The notes beneath the pieces are model-generated. The model saw only the letters and a program-made list of their open reading frames with translations, was not told where the DNA came from and ran no database searches. This document shows, in pieces, positions 8,040 through 14,334 of a stretch of DNA of 17,765 nt (position 1 is the stretch's first letter; every line of letters starts with the position of its first letter). This DNA comes from Cytophaga sp051961495 (lineage in GTDB: Bacteria; Bacteroidota; Bacteroidia; Cytophagales; Cytophagaceae). Location of the stretch: NCBI RefSeq assembly GCF_051961495.1, contig NZ_JBQCDF010000202.1:1-17765 (forward strand), in the 5' to 3' direction. Made by a program: the position numbers and the translations under genes.

Positions 8040-8492
8040 ATGAAATGGATCACCAGAGAAAGACCTAAAATAGACCGGATCGCCTGTCCATGGCTCATTG
8101 CAAGGTTTATTGATTCCAATCCTGAATTCATCTTTGTACCAACATCGCAGGTCATTGAAAAAGCAACGGAACTTGGTGCCATTCCTTATGACATTTCAGG
8201 TGTGGAATATACGCATGAAGGTGATAAATGTACGTTTGATTATTTCCTGAAAAAGCACAACCTGAAAGACGAAGCCCTGCATCGCCTGGCCTTGATCGTA
8301 CGTGCGGCAGAGACAGATAACTATATCCTTGACCCACAGGCAGCAGGTTTGTTTGCTATCTCTGCGGGCCTGTCTTATAATTTCAAAAACGACCACGAGA
8401 TGCTAGAGTATGGCATGGTTATATATGACGCGCTATACAGCTGGTGTAAATATGTGAGCACCGAAACGCATGGCTGGGAGTTTAAAAGTTAG
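8040..8492 (+). CDS. Stand-alone ChrB C-terminal domain (chromate resistance) protein
   Basis: 150 aa from the ATG at 8040. An upstream in-frame start at 7986 would overlap the previous gene by 38 nt and add residues that look nothing like the family, so it was not used. The opening MKWITRERPKIDRIACPWLIARFID is the hallmark of the ChrB C-terminal (chromate resistance) domain, followed by FIFVP, YDISGVEYTHEGDKCTFD and LIVRAAETDN. Classical ChrB is about twice as long, with an N-terminal regulatory half that makes it a chromate-responsive activator of chrA. That half is absent, so this form is unlikely to bind DNA itself. Its role may be sensing, enzymatic or metal-binding. It is the last gene of the chrA cluster. 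One speculative idea is that sensing and DNA binding are divided between this protein and the preceding regulator. Confidence 0.85.
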   Translation: MKWITRERPKIDRIACPWLIARFIDSNPEFIFVPTSQVIEKATELGAIPYDISGVEYTHEGDKCTFDYFLKKHNLKDEALHRLALIVRAAETDNYILDPQAAGLFAISAGLSYNFKNDHEMLEYGMVIYDALYSWCKYVSTETHGWEFKS

Positions 8493-8743
8493 TGGACAGT
8501 AGAGAGTGGACAGTAATCAGTTTTTAACTCTCTTTTGCCAGTCTTCAGTTCGCCGCGGAGAAGGTATCAGTTGACAGTAAACAGTGATCAGTTTATACCT
8601 GGTGCCAGTCAATAAAGACACAAGCAAATGCTTGTACCAGCGAAAACCAGTCAAAGACTGGAAAATAAAAGTTACCAGTCCCCGCTGCGCTAAGACTGGC
8701 GCCAGGAAGTCTGACTACTATCAACTGACCACTGCCTACTGAT
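8491..8743. repeat. Repeat-rich spacer with CAGT-type elements and palindromic repeat copy 4
   Basis: No gene is seen here. AGTGGACAGT (8491) recurs as AGTGGACAGT (8505), and related CAGT-rich sequence lies at 8568-8592. An inverted version (ATCAACTGACCACTGCCTAC) lies at 8719-8738, so the spacer is bounded by opposing copies. Copy 4 of the palindromic repeat is at 8615-8641, with GTACC replacing GCGCC. Three CCAGTC/GACTGG sets form hairpins; the best is 8647-8661 with a 3-nt loop, and another pairs 8675-8680 with 8694-8699. The segment 8681-8706 matches 5397-5420. Confidence 0.65.
8501..8536 (+). terminator. Possible terminator of the chromate operon
   Basis: AGAGAGT (8501-8507) pairs with ACTCTCT (8527-8533) around a long 19-nt loop, followed by TTTT. 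It lies 8 nt after the ChrB-domain stop codon. The long loop and short T-run make it weak. Confidence 0.3.
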
Positions 8744-10207
8744 TTACAACCAGAAAAACACGCTTACAAAGATGGCTGCCAGCACGCAGATAAAGTCTAC
8801 CCAAAGCATGGTGCTCAAGGTATAGCGTACATTTTTAATATTAATGCTGCCAAAATATACCGCGATTACATAGAAGGTTGTTTCAGCGGCGCACTGGAAG
8901 ATGCAGGACAAGCGACCTGTTAAAGAGTCGGGACCATAAGTTGTCATGGCATCAATCATAAAGCCTCTGGAACCGCCGGAGCTGAATGGTCTCAACAGAG
9001 CCACGGGCAAGGCGTCTACAATGGATCTGTTGATATTGAACATCAGGAAGAAATCTGCCATCTTCGATGTAATCATTTCAAACAGGCCACTGTTGCGGAA
9101 CAAGGAAATTGCTACAAGCATTCCCAGAACATATGGAAATACCGTAAAGCCTGTCTTCGCGCCGGAGGTAGCACCTTCCACAAAAGAAGAAAAAATATTT
9201 TTACCCTGTTCATCAAAGATTTTTTCTTTCATAAAGGCATACACCAGAATAAACAGAATAATACCGAACATCAAAATGTTTGAAAGGTTTCCGGTAAAAT
9301 GATTCTTGCCAATCAGATCAAGTGTATTGATATATAGCAACAGTGAAATAATAATTGCTGCCAATACACCAATGGAAGCACCTAATGCGATACTTCTGAA
9401 ATTGATTTTCTGACGGATCCCAACAATCAGTAAGGCAGCAATGGTACCTACAAAAGATGTAATGATACAAGGAATCATGACATCTGCAGGATTTGCAGCA
9501 TCCTGTGCAGCTCTGTAGCCAATGATGGAAGTCGGGATCAGCGTAAGTCCGGCTGCATGCAGGCACATAAACATAATCTGCGAATTACTTGCCACGGCTT
9601 TGTCTTTATTCAGTTCCTGCAAACTCTCCATGGCCTTCAAGCCAAAAGGTGTAGCCGCAGAATCCAGCCCCAGAAAGTTTGCCGCAAAATTCAGGGTCAT
9701 GTATGAAATGGATGGGTGGTTCTTCGGAATTTCAGGAAAGATCTTTACAAACACCGGACTGATGATTGTTGCCAGTTTAGCAGAAGCTCCGGAATCTATA
9801 AGTAATTGCAATAGTCCGCAGAAGAAAGCCAGGTAAGCAATCAAGGGAATGATGATATCAATGATGGTAGATTTACAGGTAGTAAGTAAACCGTCTGCCT
9901 GCTGCTTGCCATGATATATTTTCACGACTGTTTTTTCAGGGGCCTGTGGTTTGCCATCAGCTGTTTTTACAGTCATTTGCTGATAAGTCGTATCCCTGAT
10001 AAGAATTGTATGCTCCGGACTTTTTTGTAAACCTTGCTGAATAGAGTCCGGCAGCTGGGAAAGATATTTTTCAGAAACAATTTTCAGGTCGCCGCGCGCG
10101 CCGGTTAACGTATATTCCAGGCTGTAAAAGGAGCCGGTGAATAACGAAACAAGTACAAAGAACAACGAAGAAATAAAGATCGCGAGCCAGAACCTACTTA
10201 AAACCAT
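8744..10207 (-). CDS. SpmA-SpmB fusion membrane protein (nucleoside recognition/Gate domains)
   Basis: 487 aa. A first membrane segment (about 6-26) is followed by a hydrophilic, probably extracytoplasmic stretch (about 36-112) and then many membrane segments. The SpmA part carries NFAANFLGLDSAATPFGLKAM (173-193) and SQIMFMCLHAAGLTLIP (209-225). The SpmB part (about 335-487) carries SSFVEGATSGAKTGF (340-354) and LRPFSSGGSRGFMIDAM (405-421), with TYGPDS soon after. In spore formers SpmA and SpmB are separate proteins of under 200 aa needed for spore core dehydration. Fused forms are common in Bacteroidota, which do not sporulate, and their substrate is unknown. The hydrophilic insertion near the N-terminus is not part of the SpmA core as I know it. 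The gene stands alone on the minus strand, its 3' end abutting the repeat spacer and its 5' end facing a 245-nt divergent gap (10208-10452). Confidence 0.88.
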   Translation of the reverse strand: MVLSRFWLAIFISSLFFVLVSLFTGSFYSLEYTLTGARGDLKIVSEKYLSQLPDSIQQGLQKSPEHTILIRDTTYQQMTVKTADGKPQAPEKTVVKIYHGKQQADGLLTTCKSTIIDIIIPLIAYLAFFCGLLQLLIDSGASAKLATIISPVFVKIFPEIPKNHPSISYMTLNFAANFLGLDSAATPFGLKAMESLQELNKDKAVASNSQIMFMCLHAAGLTLIPTSIIGYRAAQDAANPADVMIPCIITSFVGTIAALLIVGIRQKINFRSIALGASIGVLAAIIISLLLYINTLDLIGKNHFTGNLSNILMFGIILFILVYAFMKEKIFDEQGKNIFSSFVEGATSGAKTGFTVFPYVLGMLVAISLFRNSGLFEMITSKMADFFLMFNINRSIVDALPVALLRPFSSGGSRGFMIDAMTTYGPDSLTGRLSCIFQCAAETTFYVIAVYFGSINIKNVRYTLSTMLWVDFICVLAAIFVSVFFWL

Positions 10208-10412
10208 TTTATGAAATGTTTGTATCTTATAATTTAACTATTCTATTCTTTCTTAAATATACTAGAATTCATTAAACATCTGTACATTGAAAGGGATAAA
10301 ACATGGCGGATATAAACAAATCTGCTATACCTCCATTATCTACAACTCTTAGGAATCTCCATGCGTTGTGGCTACTGTCACTCAATCTTACTGAACTGAA
10401 TTAGAAAGTAAT

Positions 10413-10420
10413 TATCTTTG
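10413..10420 (+). promoter_or_regulatory. -7 promoter box (TATCTTTG) of the TauE-like gene
   Basis: TATCTTTG is an exact TAnnTTTG match 32 nt before the ATG at 10453, giving a leader of about 25 nt. No clear TTG-type -33 box is seen at the expected distance. The rest of the divergent gap 10208-10452 is AT-rich and shows no gene or convincing hairpin. Confidence 0.5.
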
Positions 10421-10452
10421 AGGTCTTACGTTTTTTATTAAGTTTGTCCATT

Positions 10453-11184
10453 ATGAACGAAAAGTATTATCTCTTTATCGTATTGGCTTTTGTTTCTGAA
10501 ATTGTGGGGACAGTATCCGGCTTTGGCTCTTCAATACTGTTTGTTCCTGTTGCTTCATTATTTTTTGATTTTAAAACAGTTTTGGGAATAACGGCTGTAT
10601 TTCACGTATTCAGTAACATTGCTAAAATTGCTTTGTTCAGAAGCGGTGTCCATAAAGGCCTTGTATTAAAACTGGGAATCCCGGCAGTTATTTTTGTAAT
10701 CATTGGTGCCTATATCACTACCTTTTTTCCGGTCACACAAATTGAATTGATCATGAATATGATGCTGGTACTATTGGCAATATATCTGATTCTTAATTTC
10801 AACCGGCCGCTCCAACAGACGAATACGAATCTCTATGCTGGTGGCATTGCCTCGGGTTTTATTGCAGGTATCGCAGGTACAGGTGGTGCTATCAGAGGAA
10901 TTACCTTAGCAGCCTTTCAGCTTCAAAAAAATGTATTCATTGCTACATCAGCGCTTATTGATCTGGGTGTAGATTTCAGCAGAGCGGTTGTATATACAAG
11001 TCATGGTTATTTTAAAAAGGAATATTTGTTTTTAATTCCATTCTTAATCGGCATCAGCTTTTTAGGCAGCTATACAGGCAAAATAATCCTGCGCTATACT
11101 TCAGAAACTGTTTTTAGGTACATCGTTTTAGGTGTTATTATACTAACTGCAACATTTCAGATTATGAAGTATTTTGGAGACTAA
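10453..11184 (+). CDS. TauE/SafE-family permease (putative anion/sulfite exporter)
   Basis: 243 aa from the ATG at 10453; a TTG nine bases upstream is less likely given the -7 box and the normal ATG. This is an inner-membrane protein with about seven or eight hydrophobic segments and the two inverted-repeat signatures of the family: GTVSGFGSSILFVP (19-32) and GFIAGIAGTGGAIRG (135-149). Members export or import sulfite, sulfoacetate or other small organosulfur anions, and for many the substrate is unknown. The length matches the family. The gene has its own promoter box and terminator, so it is probably monocistronic. No sulfur-metabolism gene lies beside it, so the substrate cannot be stated. 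Confidence 0.87.
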   Translation: MNEKYYLFIVLAFVSEIVGTVSGFGSSILFVPVASLFFDFKTVLGITAVFHVFSNIAKIALFRSGVHKGLVLKLGIPAVIFVIIGAYITTFFPVTQIELIMNMMLVLLAIYLILNFNRPLQQTNTNLYAGGIASGFIAGIAGTGGAIRGITLAAFQLQKNVFIATSALIDLGVDFSRAVVYTSHGYFKKEYLFLIPFLIGISFLGSYTGKIILRYTSETVFRYIVLGVIILTATFQIMKYFGD

Positions 11185-11195
11185 AGTTCAGTTTG

Positions 11196-11223
11196 AGTAC
11201 CTGCATGATGCGGGACTTTTTTT
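11196..11223 (+). terminator. Rho-independent terminator of the TauE-like gene
   Basis: CCTGCA (11200-11205) pairs with TGCGGG (11209-11214, one T-G pair) around a TGA loop. AGT/ACT can extend the stem past a bulged A. A run of seven T follows (11217-11223). It ends 12 nt before the stop of the convergent DUF1254 gene. Confidence 0.7.
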
Positions 11224-11234
11224 GCTATATAAAA

Positions 11235-12650
11235 TCAGTTATTAAACTTACGCTTCTCTACTGCCGGCGGAGTCCACTTATCTTCGATCATTTCAGGCTT
11301 CGGCCAGTACAATCTCAACAATAAATTAAACTCGCCTGCCGGTGCAGGCAGCCAGTTACTCTCTTTCTCCTTGCCCGGAGAATCATGCTGGATATACAAA
11401 TCAACAGAACCATCCGCATTTTTTTTCAGATTGCTTCTATCACCCAGTGTATAACGGTTCAATGCATTGTCTACCAGATATCCTTCCGGTGAATACATAG
11501 TCAGCGACCAGAATGCATTTACCGGTGGTGTTTGTCCCTTGTCAAAATGCAGTACATAGTTATTCGCTCCGTTTAATTCATTGCCATCAGCATCAACTGC
11601 GCAGGAAGGATACATGGCGTCTTCAGGCAGATTAGCACCTAGACCCATATACGCTACAAAAGCACGTTTTAAATAATCTGTTCCATAAGCGCCCAAACCT
11701 CTATGCACAGCCCATCCATTCACCAGGCCAGTTGTAGCTTTAATCTGTTTATGAAATTCATCTATAATTTCTTCCGGAAGATTTGTTACCGCATCTTTTG
11801 CCGCACCAAATGTATTGATATCAAATGTCAGCCCTGCTCCTACACCCACAACAGCAAAGCGTTTCAATGTTTCTTTATCTACCTCTCCTGCAGGATATTT
11901 CTGCAGGAGCTGATTCGCATAAGTAAAATACTCTTCCGCAGACATTGACTTTACTACAGCATTGGGGTCTCCCGCCGGTACTGTTGCATCTCTGATACCT
12001 GCCGGAGCCTTGTACTCAGTCCCCCATGCACTCAATGGAACCAGTTTATATTTTTGTTGCAATGGTATTACCACTTTATCTCCGTCGACCTTACTATTCA
12101 CTTGTGTTCTGCCGATGATCCACACCAGATTGGTTGGAGCCGCAATCTGTTTCATACCTGCTGGTACTGCACCACTCCAGTCGGGACCAGTAATCAGAAA
12201 ATCTCCTTTGCCATTACCTGTTGTACGTGTGCCGGGGGAACTAAACACATTCGTATACGCGTCCAGCATCGGCATCATGTAATAACGGCCGTTGGTATTC
12301 GGTAGCGATAATACTACAGGTTCTTCGGTCAGATCCAGCATGGCTGAAGAATAGTACGTATCGGCATTCGGACGCACAACATTTCTGAAAGACGCATCCG
12401 GAAATGCAGACATATGTCTGAATGCATTTACCGGCGCATATGTTTTACTTGAAGAATCCGGATTCGTCGCCTGTCTTCTGGTGATATCCATGATTACCAA
12501 AGGAAGTGTATAAACAAATGCTTCCTTAACAATTTTAACCTTTTCTTTTTGCTGCGCAGAGATGCTGTCAGCTGTATGTTCCGCTGGTTTATTTTGATTG
12601 CAGCTGGCCAATATAAGCGGCAGTAAAAAAAGAATAATGCGTTTTTTCAT
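11235..12650 (-). CDS. DUF1254/DUF1214 domain lipoprotein
   Basis: 471 aa. The N-terminus MKKRIILFLLPLILASC is a lipoprotein signal with lipobox LASC (lipid on Cys17) and Asn-Gln after it, so the mature protein sits in the cell envelope. The DUF1254 region (about 45-180) includes RPNADTYYSSAMLDLTEEP and GRYYMMPMLDAYTNVFSSPG. The DUF1214 region (about 340-460) includes FWSLTMYSPEGYLVDN and GSVDLYIQHDSPG, and ends with LLLRLYWPKPE. Length and order are typical for this widespread family of uncharacterised secreted proteins; no catalytic residues are established. The gene is convergent with the TauE-like gene and appears to be transcribed alone. The upstream gap 12651-12840 is AT-rich and contains no recognisable gene. 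Confidence 0.9.
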   Translation of the reverse strand: MKKRIILFLLPLILASCNQNKPAEHTADSISAQQKEKVKIVKEAFVYTLPLVIMDITRRQATNPDSSSKTYAPVNAFRHMSAFPDASFRNVVRPNADTYYSSAMLDLTEEPVVLSLPNTNGRYYMMPMLDAYTNVFSSPGTRTTGNGKGDFLITGPDWSGAVPAGMKQIAAPTNLVWIIGRTQVNSKVDGDKVVIPLQQKYKLVPLSAWGTEYKAPAGIRDATVPAGDPNAVVKSMSAEEYFTYANQLLQKYPAGEVDKETLKRFAVVGVGAGLTFDINTFGAAKDAVTNLPEEIIDEFHKQIKATTGLVNGWAVHRGLGAYGTDYLKRAFVAYMGLGANLPEDAMYPSCAVDADGNELNGANNYVLHFDKGQTPPVNAFWSLTMYSPEGYLVDNALNRYTLGDRSNLKKNADGSVDLYIQHDSPGKEKESNWLPAPAGEFNLLLRLYWPKPEMIEDKWTPPAVEKRKFNN

Positions 12651-12840
12651 AAGGGTAAACCGGTTACTTAAACTAAATGCGAAAGATTACCTGCATTTTG
12701 TTACTGCTAAAATAAAAACATTCCGGAACTTCCTTTCTTCTGCGTAAGATTTAAACCTATCAAAAAAATAACCCGTAATCATTTCACAAACAGCACCCTA
12801 TAAATTTTATTCAGATCCGGCATTTATCATTCAATCCTCT

Positions 12841-12872
12841 TTTGGATTTGGCCGAATAAAAGCGTTAATTTG
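12841..12872 (+). promoter_or_regulatory. Candidate promoter of tRNA-Ser
   Basis: TTTG (12841-12844) and TTAATTTG (12865-12872) are 20 nt apart, close to the Bacteroidota pattern TTTG / TAnnTTTG with one mismatch. Transcription would start near 12880, giving a leader of about 65 nt before the mature tRNA. Confidence 0.5.
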
Positions 12873-12944
12873 TATCCCGATTCGGAATACAATAGCATTT
12901 ATTCATTTGAATTTTGTTTTTTGTTATTTGGAATTTTAAACCAT

Positions 12945-13031
12945 AGAGAGGTGTCCGAGTGGTTTAAGGAGCACGCTTGGAAAGCGTGTGTGCGGGTAAC
13001 CGTACCGAGGGTTCGAATCCCTTCTTCTCTA
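12945..13031 (+). tRNA. tRNA-Ser (anticodon GGA)
   Basis: An 87-nt class II tRNA reading UCC/UCU. The acceptor stem pairs AGAGAGG (12945-12951) with CTTCTCT (13024-13030, one G-U), with A13031 as discriminator. The anticodon stem CACGC/GCGTG (12972-12976, 12984-12988) encloses TTGGAAA with GGA at 12979-12981. A long variable arm follows (about 12989-13006, TGCGG/CCGTA stem). The T arm GAGGG-TTCGAAT-CCCTT ends at 13023. The long variable arm confirms the serine type. CCA is not encoded. Confidence 0.97.
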
Positions 13032-13036
13032 CATTG

Positions 13037-13066
13037 AAAGGCTCCAATAACATGGAGCCTTTTTTT
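13037..13066 (+). terminator. Rho-independent terminator after tRNA-Ser
   Basis: A perfect 10-bp stem (13037-13046 with 13053-13062) closes an ATAACA loop and is followed by T to 13066. It starts six bases after the tRNA, so the tRNA is a single-gene transcript. Confidence 0.9.
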
Positions 13067-13212
13067 ATTTTCCAGCTTACCGTTCACACTGCCTTTCTGT
13101 TTCTTCTGAAAAATCGTTCAAGAAGTATTTCATTTAATAATCCACAAAAACTTAATTATCTTGAACTGTTCTTCTAAACGAAATCTATTTTATCAGAAAT
13201 TCATTTTCTCTT

Positions 13213-14277
13213 ATGTTCAATAAGTCTGCTGATACTCTTAAAGACAATGGCTATCCGTTGGTTTCGGTTCTTATGCCGGTTTATAACCGCGAGAAATTTG
13301 TTGATGAAGCAATTGAAAGCGTGCTTGCTCAGGACTACGACTCCTTTGAACTTGTACTGGTTGACGATGGTTCAACAGATGCCTCGCCACAGATCCTGAA
13401 AAGATGGCAGGAGAAAGACACAAGAATCGTAGTAGTTACCGCACCCCACAACGAAGGCATTCCCGGAGCACTCAACCGGGGGCTTGCACATGCCAGAGGC
13501 CGGTATATTGCCCGCATTGACAGTGATGACGTTATGCTGCCGGGGAGGCTCTCGGCGCAGGTTACATGCATCAGCAGCCGGCCGGAGGTGATACTGGTCA
13601 CCTCCCCGTTTGAATATATGGATGTCAACGGCAAGTATGTAAATTCATGGAAATCAGACACGCCGCATGAAGTGGTCGTATTCCTGCTCAACTTTTTTAA
13701 TATAGTAGCCGGTCATGGCCAGGTTATGTACCGTAAAGATGATGTACTGGCAGAAGGCGGATATTCCCTGGACTATCCTTCTTCAGAGGATTTCGACCTT
13801 TGGGTAAAATTGTTAAAACGCGGACGAATAGAATGTGTCCCCGTGCCTGCTATGCGCCAGCGTATTCATCCAAACCAGTCACCACAGCAGTATGCCTCTG
13901 TTAAACGTAAGAACTGGCATGGAATAATGGGCAATTCGCTGCGCCATTATCTTGGGCGTGAGGTAAGCTTTGATGAAATAGAAGCATTAATAACGCTGTG
14001 GAGGCGCGACGGCAAAACAGGAATGGCGCCGCTGGCCAATGCGGTTACACAGGAGACCTTCAAACGTTTTTGTCAACAAAACAGCAAACCGTTTCAACAT
14101 CTGGCAAGCCAAAGGATCGCTGCAGAATGGAAGCAAACCGGAGATCATTTCATGAAACAGGGAAACGGTAACGAAGCAAAAGAATATTACCGGATCGCTA
14201 AGGAATGGCTTGCCCTGGGAGATTCCTCCAGCCTGATGACTTTATTTAAACGATTGTATAGAAAAGTCATTCAGTAA
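13213..14277 (+). CDS. Family 2 glycosyltransferase
   Basis: 354 aa, no signal peptide or membrane segment, so probably cytoplasmic or membrane-associated. The GT-A fold starts with VSVLMPVYNREKFVDEAIESVL (17-38). It shows the nucleotide-binding VDDGSTD (50-56), the metal-binding DxD-type DSDD (103-106) and SSEDFDLWVKL (190-200), which supplies the likely catalytic base Asp/Glu. It uses an activated sugar, which cannot be named, to extend a surface glycan. Residues beyond about 230 form a helical tail with a TPR-like stretch (GDHFMKQGNGNEAKEYYRIA). The next gene is convergent and also encodes a glycosyltransferase, suggesting a polysaccharide-related locus although the two are not cotranscribed. 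The 57-nt gap between them (14278-14334) shows no clear terminator. Confidence 0.9.
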   Translation: MFNKSADTLKDNGYPLVSVLMPVYNREKFVDEAIESVLAQDYDSFELVLVDDGSTDASPQILKRWQEKDTRIVVVTAPHNEGIPGALNRGLAHARGRYIARIDSDDVMLPGRLSAQVTCISSRPEVILVTSPFEYMDVNGKYVNSWKSDTPHEVVVFLLNFFNIVAGHGQVMYRKDDVLAEGGYSLDYPSSEDFDLWVKLLKRGRIECVPVPAMRQRIHPNQSPQQYASVKRKNWHGIMGNSLRHYLGREVSFDEIEALITLWRRDGKTGMAPLANAVTQETFKRFCQQNSKPFQHLASQRIAAEWKQTGDHFMKQGNGNEAKEYYRIAKEWLALGDSSSLMTLFKRLYRKVIQ

Positions 14278-14334
14278 TTCGTTAAGATTCATTCAAGCAT
14301 GAACAAGGTGGAGTATCTGCCTTTCACGGTCTTT

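Noticed and set aside
8491..8743. CRISPR array
   Set aside because: The repeats are short, irregular in spacing, partly inverted and unlike each other; there are no equal-length spacers and no cas genes.
12899..13177. Two short open frames on opposite strands across the tRNA
   Set aside because: Both run through the tRNA-Ser gene and its terminator, so they are not plausible coding sequences.
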